Below are positions 43,390 through 55,381 of a DNA stretch of 64,000 nt, one piece after another (position 1 is the first letter of the stretch; every line of letters starts with the position of its first letter). The position numbers were made by a program, and so were the translations under genes. The notes beneath the pieces were generated by a model. That model was given only the letters and a program-made list of their open reading frames with translations. It was not told the origin of the DNA and did not search any database. The DNA comes from Plantago major (Eukaryota; Streptophyta; Magnoliopsida; Lamiales; Plantaginaceae): the NCBI GenBank assembly GCA_026545765.1, contig CM048839.1:45740677-45804676 (forward strand), written 5' to 3'.

Positions 43390-44947
43390 AATTGGTTTCT
43401 GGTGATCAGTTAGTTTCATTGATATTCACAACATTTTCCTTTCCTCCCAAAACATTCAATACACCATTCACTCACCTTCCCTAATTAACAGCCTGTTTGG
43501 AATTCATTTAAAATGAACTATTCACCTGTTAAAATGTTTCAGAGTATTTGTTTTGTATCTTCTATAATAAAATATTTAATTCAATTTTTTCTCCACTAAA
43601 CAATCATCATTCTCTTTATATCCTACTCTTACATTCTCTTTACTTTTTATATCAAACTAACAATCATAAACCAATAAAACAACATTTAAACCAATCAAAT
43701 AACCTTAAAAATATCAAACACATCCATTCTTACTTACACACATCACTTTATTCTTACACACCCTATATAACAACCCTATAAACATATAAGTTTTTAACTC
43801 TATTCCAAACACCATATTTTATAACTCACATTTAACTCAGTTACTATTCATCAACTAAATTTTTTTTTAACTCACTTTTTTAACTCTATACCAAATAGCC
43901 GGTAAATGTCCCAACCACCAAAATCAATACACAACTAGGGTTTATATAGAGTAGTTGATGCTTGAAGCTGTGACACCTCTCGAAATATATGACTGTTAAT
44001 GATCTCAACTAATCAGACACACTAATAAACAATCTACATGAGTAAACTCATAATATGACTGTTAACGATCTCGGCTATTTATATAATGTTCGTTTAAAAT
44101 ATTCAATTACCGGCATTTGTGTCCATGTATTTAGTTTTATGGAAATGAGGTTTATGTTTAATTAAACTTAAGAATATAGGCTTTCGTATTGTTTAAAACA
44201 GAGATAGATTATGAAAAATGCAATATAAATGAAATAGACACAAAGGACAAATCAATAACAAAATATAACTACCAACTAACATATCACCACACCAACAGCT
44301 TTTACAATCTCTATCAAACACCCAAAATCATTAAAATACCATGCCACCAGCTTTTACTTTTCCATACCAAACACACAAAATGATTACATCATCTTACCAT
44401 CAGCTTTTTTACTTTTTTCCCTACCAAACACCCAAAATTCTCACAACCCCAGTCAAAATCCAAATCTAAACCCACAAAACCCCACTGCACATTAACCGAT
44501 GGAATCTCGGTCATCACCAATCTCACAATTCCAGTCAACATCCCACTCCATTGGGATTTCCTACCAAACAACACATTAGGAGTAGTTTAGGACTACCAAA
44601 TTACAGACGAGTCCTCTTTGCTAAATTGAAATACAAGACCCATAGCTATTTTTTGTTGTGAGGATGTTCGATGCATACGTCTAAATCAACCAAGCGTAAT
44701 CTCGCCTAAGGGTCGACTCTCCTTGTGGTGTGTTTTATATTTACAATGTTTGAACTTGAGAGCTTGTTTAAGTGACCTCCGTCCATTACCACTTCTGCCA
44801 ACAAGTTGATACGGGGCATAGGTTCTAACATTTTACACAAGAGTGTGGAATTAGGTTTTGCTTTTATTATTGTTATCCACCTCAGGGCAGAACCAAGAGG
44901 GAGGCATGGGGGCCTAAAATTTGAAAAAGAAATTTTTTTTATATATT
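43390..44947. other. AT-rich intergenic region
   Basis: It includes C/A-rich low-complexity tracts (43570-43900 and 44280-44480) repeating CACCAAACACC-like phrases. No gene or defined element seen. Confidence 0.4.
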
Positions 44948-44966
44948 CCCCCCCCCCCCCCCCCCC
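44948..44966. repeat. Poly-C run
   Basis: Nineteen consecutive C, followed nearby by an A run (45004-45019). Confidence 0.9.
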
Positions 44967-45511
44967 AGTTTTTTTTACATTTATTGAAAGCTATATCAAA
45001 ATTAAAAAAAAAAAAAAAAGGTACAACTTGGATCAGGTTTATTCCAAATGACTTTCCCCTACATATCTAAAGCTAGCAAGTTTTCAATTGAATATTTTAC
45101 CATTACGGTTTGAGATTAATCGGCAATCAAAATTTATTTTATTAACTGCAAAAAAGTCAAAACATGGACAACTAGCGTGGGACGGGGAGTATGTGTTTAT
45201 CTCTATATCTTCATATCACAAAGTCATATTATGACACGATATCGTGCACTTGCGATTTTGTGTATCATAATCTTTTGTTATCTGTTGCACCGGGTTCATA
45301 TGGACCAAGCTGGAATTTCTCTGGAAGTTGTTTGGATCATATACATGTGGTGTCTGAACTCATGCATTTTATCAAACATTCTAACCAAATTTGAAATTTG
45401 GATACTCAGAGCTCCTGAACTGAGACTTGACTCTTTTTTCTTCTTTTTCTCTGATTTATTATGCAACATTCAAGCAAGGATAACTAACATGGTATAGTCC
45501 AGCAAGATCTT

Positions 45512-48500
45512 CTAATCATCTTTGTCCTCATCATCATCATAGTTAAATGGTAATGGAACAGATTTAAATGCACGAAATTTGCCAACATTGTTCAGATGTT
45601 CGTTCTCCAACCTGCACATCAAGCAGAACATCAATATCCAACTATCTCAGAGCATAGCGATTCCACCAGGGGATTATATCTACATAACAAACAAAATACA
45701 CGAATTAAGGTAATTTTACCTGAAAAAATTCCATATACCACGACGAATTATCTCAAGGCAAGCCACGATTGCAATCGTTGTCTGCCTATGCAAGTCAAAA
45801 ACTACGAGCTTCGTGACAGTCTGCATCCAAGCAAGTCTCAATAACACTTCCAAAACCTGCAAATTCGAAAACAATTCAAGTCACATTTCCTATTTTCTTG
45901 ATACTATTTTAGACTAATACACTCCTGATAAATTGTCTAGAAGATCATATACCATTGCTATGAAGTAAACACTTTTGTATGGTACAAGTAGCTTGTCTCT
46001 CAACCAGCGATTCTTGGATTTTCGCTGAAGAAGACCCCAGTCGAGGACAATGTCCCAGTATGTGGCATGGACTGTAGCACCAATGGCTGTTACCAAGGCA
46101 ATGAACTTCCAGTTACTATCTTCCTTGAACGAGTATCTTGTTGTGCAGCAAACTGCTAGTATTATCAAAAAGTACTTAACAGCATTGTATGCATGTACCC
46201 TATCTTTCTCTTCAAACCAGCGGCGTAGAGACTAATCAATCAAGATTGAGAAACTGGATCAGAGTCGTCGCCATTCAGTAAAAGTGTATGCTTGTTTTGT
46301 TTTGCTTTTCATCATGAATGAGTCACTATCATATTCTAGAGTCATGCACCTGAACGAGGCGCCACCAAAACGGTACTGCACCAACAACATAGGAAAAACT
46401 TATGAATACATGACTCGAACTGCAGTGGTTTTGTCTTCGTTTGTAGTCTCCCCAAATGTAGTAGCAAATGTAAAACTGTAGACTCCTCAAAGCTTGAACC
46501 TAGATTAAAATCATCGTGTTATTCCAAAAAGGAAGGGAGTGCATGCATATGCATGGTAGATCATAAGTCGAAGTGAAACCTGACTCGTTAGCTGGTCTGC
46601 AAGCATGAAGTCTGGTAGCGTAACCTTGTAGAAAGGAGCTAATACACAATGTAATAGTGATTTCAAGAGAAAGAATCGGCTGGAGCGGTAGATTATGTTA
46701 AATGGGCAAAACAGAACGGCAAACAGAAGCTGTCAACCAAGAAACATATATAGTTCCAATTCACATCAGAAAGACTTGTGCAACAGATCGAGAATGATAA
46801 AGAAATACCTGATTCAGTACAAGTGTTAAATGTAATACATACCGCTACAAGTCCAAGAGGAAGGAGTTCTGTTAAGGCTTGATAGTCTAGAGTCACAGGG
46901 TCCATTTCCATATCCAGATTCGCGAGCACGCTTGCCAGGGCTAGCACGCCTATGCAAAAGCTGACAAGTAAGACGTCTCTGTAGCCTAATTCAGTCCCTT
47001 GCTTGAAACCAAAAATGAAAGAGTAATTGACTCGATATAGCCTCCAGAAGTATATATTTCCAGCATACATCACCATGTGGAGAACTATGAAGCCGAACAA
47101 ACTGCAATGAATCGAAAAGTAAGTAAACTGTATATTAGACAAGGATCAGGAAGTACCGAGACTAAGATAGATCTGACCTATACAGCGGAAACATTGTTTC
47201 CATGTAAATGTCCCCGCCTTCTCTATCTAGAATATTTTGCGCACGGATGATTAGAGCTATGGCCAGAATGAGAGAAACTGCGCAGCCAACAAGAAATCCT
47301 GCAAATCATTGTTGAGTTAGAAATAAGTTTCACTTAATTGAACTATAGTGGAGTATGTAACAGGGGAAACAGAATGGCAAAAGTTTTACCTGCAGTGAAA
47401 GTTGTCCTATGTCTTTCCTTTTTCGCCATCTGCCTTAGGATTTTCATTCCCTTACTGCGATTGGAGTTGGATAAATACTTGATAAATGTTACTTCAACAC
47501 TTTCCATCAATCTGCTGACCTATAGATAAAAAAGCAAATTTATCTCAGGTAATTATACAAGATAACATATGTTCTGTTAGAGTTAGCACATACTATACTA
47601 CTATATATTACCTCATCTGAGGTGCCTAGATAGGAACTATCCACCATCATCATGTATGATTTTGACGCTCTCCTTGAAGCGATCTAGAAGAAAGCATTAC
47701 ATTTACACATTAGTTAGGAATTGCAAGAAAGAAGTATTGAAATTTACGGAGATTATACCTTGTCATATTTTTTCATTATTTTCGAAATGGCCAGAATGTT
47801 GAGGAAACTGTTGCAATGACAAGAAAGAGGGTAAATATGCATGACAGGAAAGAAATCATACATAATTTTGGAAATCTGGAGATAAGTATGCATGGGTATA
47901 TATATACATAATGTAATACCAGTAGTTTTTGAGAAGCCTTAGCTTTTGATAGAATTCAACAAAAGCCTTCCTAAGTTGTTCTTCTGCTTTAAACAATTTC
48001 TCCTTACTGAAGTTCAAGTCCTTCTGGCTAGGAAGATTGAGAAATCCTTTAATCATCGACGGAGAAGTTACCAAGTCATTGTTGAGCTTAACTTGTTTAA
48101 GTATGTCCACAATATATTCTGGTCTTTTGGACTTGAAGCCATTTTGCTCATTTTCTTGAATCTCTGAATTTCTAACTGGTTTCAATTTCTTGCAGTCTTC
48201 TATATCATCTCTCGGCTTTCTTTCTTCACAATCATTGCTAGATTCCTCCAAATTCCTCATAGTTCTTGCATTCTCTTCTTCCATTTCTGTTATCCCTGAA
48301 TAAAGATTTTACACAATGACTTGGAAATGAGGAAGAATCCTTTTCTCCTAAGTCCTAACATCTCTTTCGTACATGCCTTATCCTAGAAAACGAAGAGCAT
48401 GAAACAAGACAGAATAATGACTTACTGCGACTAACTTTGTCTGTAGAAGGAGCTTTAGTGAAAACTACGGTAGCAGAAGCCTCAACATCATCCGAAGAAG

Positions 48501-48990
48501 TGACCTGATTGAACCATCCATTGGGATGATCCACCTGAAGTTTAAAAGCAATCAACGCGTTCATCTGCTTATCCAACACCCCTGCTTCCTCAACAACCTC
48601 TCTCACCTTCTCCCGGTAAAACTTGGAAACCTTACAGAACTCATCATCTAGCCTCTTGAAATACATCCGTTCGTAGTCCCCACCTTCATCCTCCACTTTC
48701 AAGAATGTCGTCTCTGAACCTTCCGTCCCCTCTCGCCTCACATTGTTCACCCGAATCACCTGGTTTTCAATATCGGCTGGTGATGGAGGCCTGGCTTGGT
48801 TTGTTAAGCCAGTGTAGGCTTGATAAAGAGCAAGGCTTCGCATAAGGAGGTCGAATTCGGGTTCAGGTGGATGGTTTTCCCTCTTGTGTCCTCGTATATT
48901 TTTGACAAGTTTCTTCAACCAGTTGTAATCTAAGTATGCTTCTTGCCATTCTGGTATCATTTGTGCAGCGAATTCTTTACCAAACTTCAT
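45512..48990 (-). CDS. PHO1: PHO1-type phosphate exporter (SPX-EXS), 12 exons
   Basis: A phosphate exporter of the PHO1 family. Exons (minus): 48990-48426, 48295-47920, 47807-47759, 47683-47612, 47519-47390, 47298-47178, 47101-46843, 46729-46580, 46499-46350, 46231-45953, 45856-45720, 45611-45512. All introns are GT-AG, phases agree, and the joined CDS is 2388 nt, 795 residues plus stop, close to the 780-800 usual in the family. The SPX domain spans about residues 1-335: it starts [19 protein letters not shown], and the conserved lysines of [11 protein letters not shown] are at 323-330, a basic site that binds inositol pyrophosphates. Several membrane segments follow from about residue 395. 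The EXS domain is about 560-770 ([35 protein letters not shown]). The N-terminus resembles the PHO1;H2-H10 clade more than PHO1 itself. No defect seen. Confidence 0.93.
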
Positions 48991-49085
48991 TTCCTTTAGT
49001 AATCATTCAAGAACAAAGAACAAACAAACCAGATTCACTTGGAAATGATCAATAGTATATTGCAATTGCTTATTGGGATTTGCTT

Positions 49086-49094
49086 GTATATATG
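49086..49094 (-). promoter_or_regulatory. TATA box candidate of the PHO1-type gene
   Basis: Minus-strand CATATATAC about 100 bp upstream of the ATG at 48990. A P1BS-type phosphate-starvation element (GNATATNC) was looked for by eye in 49.0-49.3 kb and not clearly seen. Confidence 0.4.
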
Positions 49095-49587
49095 ATCATG
49101 TTTATGTTGTTTGGTATGAATATAGTATATGCACACACACATAACAGAAAGCAATAGTGGACCCAAGATTCTAGTGATTGAGCAAATATCACCATTGACC
49201 ATTCTTACTAAAATTTTGAAATCTTATTTTTAGGATCTGTAAAATAGAACTGCTACGTTACTATATGTAGGCTGGAAAATTCTTACTGGAACCGGTCTAG
49301 GGAAGAATCTCACATATACGCTGGCAACGCTGCAGTGTTTCGTACAAAATGTGGGTCACCCTTTACTATATGTAATGTAGGGACTAATAACACTTTCAGT
49401 TGCGCGAGTGAAGCTAACATGGCGCGTGTGTTACACATAAAAGTTCTTTCACGCGCGCAATGTTCTTTTCTTTTTTTTTTTTTTTTTTTTTTTTTTGTTT
49501 CTTTGATTCCTTCTTTTACGGATCTGAAATTCTCAATCTTTGCCTGCCCCTTGAGTTTCGTGCTTTCCTTTATCGATTTAGTATATA
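49095..49587. other. PHO1-type gene upstream region
   Basis: AT-rich, with a 24-26 bp T run (49469-49494). No coding sequence; the ORF across the T run is an artefact. Confidence 0.4.
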
Positions 49588-49840
49588 CTCACTCCATTCC
49601 ACCTATTTATTTCCATTTTGTTTTTGCACAAATTTTAAGAAATTTGAGTAAAAAATGAGTTTATATAGATAAAGTAGTAAGTGTATAGTAAAAAGTAAAA
49701 AAAGAGAATTGAAAAAGTATGAAATAGAGAGATTAAAATATTAATAATGGAGATAGTGGATTTCCATAAAAGGAAATGGAAAGTTTTTAATGGAACGCCC
49801 AAAATAGAAAAATGGAAAAAAATCTATGGAACGAAGGGAG
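49588..49840. mobile_element. Stowaway MITE
   Basis: A 253-bp element between TA dinucleotides (49586-49587 and 49841-49842). Ends are CTCACTCCATTCCACC and GGAACGAAGGGAG. The interior has the AGTAAAAAGT-type A-rich tracts of this family. It lies about 600 bp upstream of the PHO1-type start. Confidence 0.8.
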
Positions 49841-49938
49841 TATTGTTTAATTCTATGTAAGTTGATAATTTTGGCGATCAGATTTGGGTTTTGTTGTTCA
49901 TTTGCTTCAGATTTGCGTTGGAGTTCTGAAGCAAGATA

Positions 49939-50933
49939 AAATAAAATCTCTATAAATTAATAATGTTGAGACCGTGATATTTTATTAATTTATCGAGATA
50001 TTATATAATTGATAAATTAATAATTTATTAATTTAAAAAGATTTTACGTACGTGCATAATTGACCAGCAAAATTTCCAAGTCCACCAGGATCAGATATTT
50101 TCTAAAGAGGTTTTACGTATATGCATAATTGATTATAAGAGCCTTTAAATTGTAATATCGCAAAAGATTTTATCGTAAGATTTTTGGAAGGCTATGAGTT
50201 GGACATTTATTCTCCCAAAAAGACAAATGTTTTTAAATGCTATCAATCTGACCGTCTCAGCTTGGACAGTGAATGTGCAACAAGAGGTCATAGCAAATTG
50301 CTTTCGACACTGCAAAATTCGTTCGGCGAATGGAGAAGACATTAGTGAGCTTGAGAACTTGATTATTGTTATGCATTACCGACACTAATGGACGTGAATC
50401 ACTTGCTAGATTTTCCCAGTGAAAACAATAAATGTTACGAAGTTCAGAGCATTGAAGAAATAGTAGCGGATACCATTCAAAATCTCGTAGATGATGAAGC
50501 TGAGGATAATTCAATGGCTTTGGAACCAGTCACTCGAAAATAAGTATTACGAGCGACAACAACTCTTCAAAACCTTATGTTGCAGTATGAGAATACAACG
50601 TCACATCTCTCGAGTGCAATGGGCAGATTTAGAGATGAACTAAATGTAGATTTGAAGTTCAACAAAAAATAATTGACTATAGAGTCATTTTTTACTAAAC
50701 GGTTTTTGAATTTTCAAGTGGATAACACACATATACATGAACTTTTTTAGTAATTATTAATTTATAGTTTCGTTGGGGCCAATATATATACACTGGGATT
50801 CAAAAAAATTATTATCTTATTATTTTATCGATTGGGGTTCAAATTTGTACTGGTCCCAAGTTGGGACCAGTCAAATTATTAGTTTTATGGAGGTTATTAA
50901 TTTATCGAGTATTAATTTACGGAGGTTTTACTG
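49939..50933 (+). mobile_element. Pogo/Lemi1-like (Tc1/mariner) element, 995 bp
   Basis: Ends are AAATAAAATCTCTATAAATT and, on the complement, CAGTAAAACCTCCGTAAATT, matching the CAGTAAAACCTCTATAAATT termini of the plant Emigrant/Lemi1 pogo family, with a TA duplication on each side (49937-49938 and 50934-50935). The interior keeps parts of the transposase gene (next entry). Confidence 0.85.
50194..50690 (+). pseudogene. Pogo-type transposase C-terminal remnant
   Basis: The plus strand encodes the end of a DDE transposase of the pogo/Tigger family. The motif AWTV...VIANCFRHCKI (about residues 23-42 of the frame from 50194) is the family's conserved AW..V...TI.NCFR block. The following segments (YEVQSIEEIVADTIQNLVDDE, then LQYENTTSHLSSAMGRF and the terminal LTIESFFTK) are in shifted frames with stops between. 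The catalytic DDE part is missing. Not functional. Confidence 0.7.
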
Positions 50934-50939
50934 TAATTT

Positions 50940-51490
50940 TCCAGCTGAACATAGTAAATACCCTCTATCTCCTTTCTCTTGTTCAAATCATATCTATTGC
51001 AATTTACAGTTCGCCGGAGCTGTAACAACTTTCAAGCTTCAAAAACTCCAAATCGGAGCCCATATAAGAGCTCGATTTTGGGGTGGTAGAAGATGCGATT
51101 CAAGGTGGTGACGATAATGGAGTTTGGTTGTTGTATGTGTTGGAAATTAAATTTTAAGGACTTATTTGAGCATTTTCAGAAAAGTTGTGGGTGAGCTTTG
51201 AAGGATTAGATTAAGATTAGGAACTTGGTTTGCAATCAAATGAATAAAGGGCGAATAAAGAACAGAATAAATTAAAGAAAATCAAAAATCAAAATAGGGA
51301 TGGCATTTTCATTATTAATTCAAACTTCCCCCTTCACATCTGCAATCTGTCAGTCTACATAGCAGTTTTGTTGACTTTTGGGTCTGGATGTAATTCTCAA
51401 ATTTCTCCTTTGTAAAAATTGGATATTGATCAGTAATTTAAGTAAACATGTGGGTCTATTTAAGGGGTAGTATATGTAATTATCCATACT
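50940..51490. mobile_element. Repeat family X, copy 2
   Basis: It shares with 24.93-25.81 kb the CGGAGCTGTAACAACTTTCA region (copy 1 has CGGAGCTGTTAAAAAGC), TTTCAGAAAAGTTG, GGTTTGGAGAATTAGATTAA-like and GTTGACTTTTGGGTCTGGAT blocks, and ends GGGGTAGTATATGTAATTATCC. The left end near the pogo element is not defined. Confidence 0.5.
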
Positions 51491-52219
51491 TGTTATTATC
51501 CCGTATCGGGCAATTTTATGGTTCCATTTAAGTTTGGCTCAATTACAGAAACATCCTTGGATTGGCAATTATTACTTCTGAATCCAAATCATGATTTTTG
51601 AGTTGACCAAATATAAATAAAAGGGAAAATAAAATTAATTGAACTCAGTTGCCATTTACAAGTTTTTTATCACAGATTTGACTCAAATAATTTATATAGT
51701 AACTTACAAAAACAATCCAAAATATTTTTAAATAACTCCCAAATCTTTTAATTATTAATATTCAGACCATCCTTCTTGTCCACCACAAGAAAGCTTGGGG
51801 AATGAGATGGGTTTGTCTATTTTCGGTGGTTGTGGTGGTGGACTGGTGGTGGTGGAGTTGTGGTGGAAAAGGAGGGTTTAAGTATTGAATTATAAAGAAA
51901 AGAAAAAATAGATTATAAAGAATTATTGAATTACAATGGGTGTTATTGAATTATTGAATAACTAAACTTTTGGGGGTTTGTTTATAAGAATTTAAAATTA
52001 AATGAGTTCATTTTATAATAAAAATAAATTATTGAATTATAAAAGAAGAAAAAGTTGATGTTTAATTCTCAAATTTGACCATTGTAAAAATTGGGTTTGT
52101 TTGAATTTAAGCAAATCCGGAAAGAATCTGCAAAGGGGTCTATTTAAGGGGTACTATATGTAATTATCCGTATCCAAATAACGTATTTGATATTTTACAT
52201 TTGCAAAATATAAAACTTT
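51491..52219. other. Region with a third family X-like end
   Basis: The right part repeats GTCTATTTAAGGGGTACTAT and ATGTAATTATCC (52137-52170), the same terminus as 51453-51485, so a third partial copy is likely. A GTGGTGGTGG low-complexity tract lies near 51827-51868. No coding evidence. Confidence 0.4.
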
Positions 52220-52224
52220 TCATT

Positions 52225-53226
52225 TGTATTTGTCAAAATTCGCTCTTTGTCAACTAGACTGACAAACTAGCCCATCAAGGCTACGGCCCAATCCGCGGTC
52301 CACTAATGGGTCCATCTTGGCTTCATACGCGAGTTGGACTCCAAAGGCCAGTTAGCGAACTCGCCTAGCTGAGTCATCCATCCAACAGTCCACATGCTAC
52401 CTGACTCACTCGACCTCGCCAACCTTCGAGTTGGTTGACAAGCTAGCTAGCTCACCTTGCATGACTGACTCTGTCAGTCAGCACTTGACTAACAGACTAA
52501 CCAACTCACATTGCTTGACTGACTCAGTCAGTCAGTAAGCAACCGACTTGAAATGACTCCTCCAACTACGTGAGACATAGTCCAACCCACTTAGCAAGGT
52601 CCAATAGCCTCACCCAAGATTCGCGGACAGACTCCAACGATGGATGAACTATATAGAGAAGAATGGGGAGACGTGGAAGGGGGATCGCATTCTGACTGCA
52701 ACAAACCCTAGCAATCTATCTCTCACGCCTCCATCTCTCAAGCTCTCTGATAAACGCTCTCAACCATCCACCGTCATCCACCATCGTTCATCAACCATCC
52801 ACCGTCATCCACCATCGTCCATCAACCATCAACCATCCACCGTCATGCACCATCGTCCATCATCATCCACCGTCATCCACCATTGTCCATCATCATCCAC
52901 CATCACCCATCACTGTCCGACGACTACTAGCTAGCTCCCTCCAACAAGGTCAGCTAGCCTCTCGCCGGTGCTCGTCTGTACTCTGCCGAACCAACTCAAC
53001 CAACAGGATAAGTCGACGCTTGTCATCATCTCCCTCACTATCTCTTTCATTGATTATACTATCAATCAGTCATCTAACTTGAGCGTTGCAGTCCCTTCGG
53101 TCGGCACCACACCGGTGTCACCTCGGAACCTCACGTCTCTGTTTGCTATTGTTGCCTTGCAGGTTGTCGGTGCCCCCCCCCCAAATTTCTAACCCTAATT
53201 TGATTGTAAATTTCTGAGCGTCTACA
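52225..53226 (+). mobile_element. Solo LTR (gypsy element 2 family) with 5-bp TSD
   Basis: A 1002-bp LTR starting TGTATT and ending GTCTACA, flanked by TCATT on both sides (52220-52224 and 53227-53231). It is clearly related along its length to the 5' LTR of element 2 (54287-55304). A single LTR with an intact TSD shows that a complete element once inserted here and was lost by LTR-LTR recombination. It has a TATA-like ACTATATAGAG at 52648-52658 and a TGACTGACTCAGTCAGTCA palindrome near 52516-52535. Confidence 0.9.
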
Positions 53227-54286
53227 TCATTATTTGCAAATTAACCCCTGGCCTTCAATAGAGTATACTTTAAAGTATACCAATTATCCAAAAGCCGATC
53301 ATACACTTTTCCCAAGTATACATGACACTTATATTATTAATCTCAACATAATAATATATCACAAGTGTCGTAATTATAAATTTTGATAAATTACAATTTA
53401 GTCCATGTACTTTAATTAATTATCAGACCATATCCAGATGTTCCAATTAATTAGATTTATACTTTCCAAGTATAAATGGGAATGAATCAAACATCATTCA
53501 AATTAATACTCTAATGCCTATAAATGAATATAAAAGTGCAGTTTGTTATTCTACTTATACTGTAATGTATGGCGCTGAGGACGATGGACCTACTATCTCC
53601 GGACTCCTAACATGTACATTTTCTACCCATCCCGGACCTAGAGACTTAGAAGATACTCATGTCAATCATTTGAATTTCAATGTATATGTTTAATTATCTA
53701 ATTTCATATCTAAAGGCAGAATAAACACAAGCAATGAATTTGAACAATATCTTTTGCTTTATTTCAGCTACCGAGATATGATTTATTAAAATCGATTCTT
53801 GCTCTACGGACATAACTCGACCAACAGAAAACCATAGTTGAGTGTAAAATGTGTAATTTCAGTGGCAAATGTTAATTTGAGTGTAAAATATGTAAGTGTA
53901 AAGTTGAGATTGTTATTTGTCGAGTGTGGGGTAGATTACTTTTATAGTATATAAAGTAATGTGTAACAATTTAAAAAAAAAATCAAATGCTTGATGTTCT
54001 TCATAATGGACGGAGTAATTTATAGGATACGATTCGTTTAATTTTAAGCCGAGCTTCGACCCAGGGCTAAGCTTAGCCCTATGTGGCATGTTCATCTACA
54101 TAGGGCCCCCAATTTCTGGGTGTCCCAGGCCAGGCCCAACCCATGTGTAGTACATATAATTGGAAGAGAAAAAAATTGCAGTGACTTTACAAAACAGAAG
54201 CACTTGAGAAATCCTTCCTTGTCCTTCTAAATAAGGACTTCTGCTCAATGCTTGGTGGAACTATAGTCCTCCGATAGCGCACATAT
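53227..54286. other. AT-rich region between the two LTRs
   Basis: No ORF of note. It contains short repeats of GAGTGTAAAATATGTAAG (near 53838-53897). The left five bases are the TSD of the solo LTR. Confidence 0.45.
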
Positions 54287-55304
54287 TGTATTGGACAAAA
54301 TTCGATCTTTGTCAACTAGACTGATAAACCAGTCCATCAAGGCTACGACCCAATCCGCGGTCCACTAATGAGTCCATCTTGGCTTCATACGCGATTTGGA
54401 CTCCAAAGACCAGTTAGCGAACCCATCTAGCTGAGTCATCCATCCAACAGTCCACATGCTACCTGACTCACTTGACCTCGCCAACCTTCCAGCTGGTTGA
54501 CAAGCTAGCTAGCTCACCTAGCTCGCCCGACCTTGCCAGCCATCGAAGTGGTTGACAAGCTAGCTAACTCACCTTGCATGAATGACTCTGTCAGTCAGCA
54601 CTTGACTAACAAACTAACCAACTCATATTGCTTGGCCGACTCAGTCAACAAAGCAACTCTCACGTTGCTTGACCGACTCGATCGATCAAGATGGACCAAC
54701 TTGCGACCATTCTCCCAACTACATGAGACACGGTCCAACCCACTTAGGGAGTTCCAACAACTTCCCCGAGATTCACGGACGGACTCCAACAATGGGTGAA
54801 CTATATAGAGAAGAGTGGGAGGAGGTGGAGAGGCATCGGATTCTGGCAGAAAAACCCTAGCAATCAATCTCTCACACCTCCATCCCTCTCAAGCTCTCTG
54901 ATCATATAAACCATCATCCACCGTCACCCACCTTCGTCCATCATCACCCGCCATCACCTTTCAACCATCAGCTGTCATCCATCATCATCCATCTATGTCA
55001 GACGACTACCAACTAGCTCCCTCCCACAAGGTCAGCTAGCCTACTGCCGGTGCTCGTCCGCCACGTTGCCGAACCAACTCAACCAACAGGATAAGTCGAC
55101 GCTTGCCGTCATCTCTCTCCTACCTCTTTCATTTGATTACGCTGTCTGCCAATCATCTAACTTGAGCGTCGGAGTCCATACGGTCGGCACCACACCGGTG
55201 TCACCTTGGAACCTCACGTCTCTGTTTGCTACTGTTGACTTGCAGGTTGCTGGTGCCCCCCAATTTCTAACCCTAATTTGATTGTAGATTTCTGAGCGTC
55301 TACA
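54287..55304 (+). mobile_element. 5' LTR of gypsy element 2
   Basis: 1018 bp, starting TGTATT and ending GTCTACA, followed at once by a PBS. It matches the solo LTR at 52.2 kb along its length, apart from an extra stretch near 54510-54560. The flank on the left is CATAT, which a 3' LTR would be expected to repeat. Confidence 0.88.
54801..54810 (+). promoter_or_regulatory. TATA box in the 5' LTR
   Basis: CTATATAGAG in the LTR, at the same place as ACTATATAGAG in the solo LTR. Transcription would start about 30 bp downstream, marking the U3/R border. Confidence 0.6.
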
Positions 55305-55328
55305 ATTTGGCGCCCACCGTGGGGCCCC
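55305..55328 (+). other. Primer-binding site of gypsy element 2
   Basis: ATTTGGCGCCCACCGTGGGG directly after the LTR's CTACA. The TTGGCGCC start is the PBS form of plant Tat/Athila-type gypsy elements. Confidence 0.8.
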
Positions 55329-55381
55329 GGCTATCAAAAAGGGTAATCCAGTAGCAACTGCGACACACTAAGCAATCCGTC

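Noticed and set aside
52644..52934. His/Ser/Pro-rich ORF in the LTR
   Set aside because: It comes from CATCCACC/ATCATC repeats in the LTR after the TATA box; the second LTR does not keep the frame.
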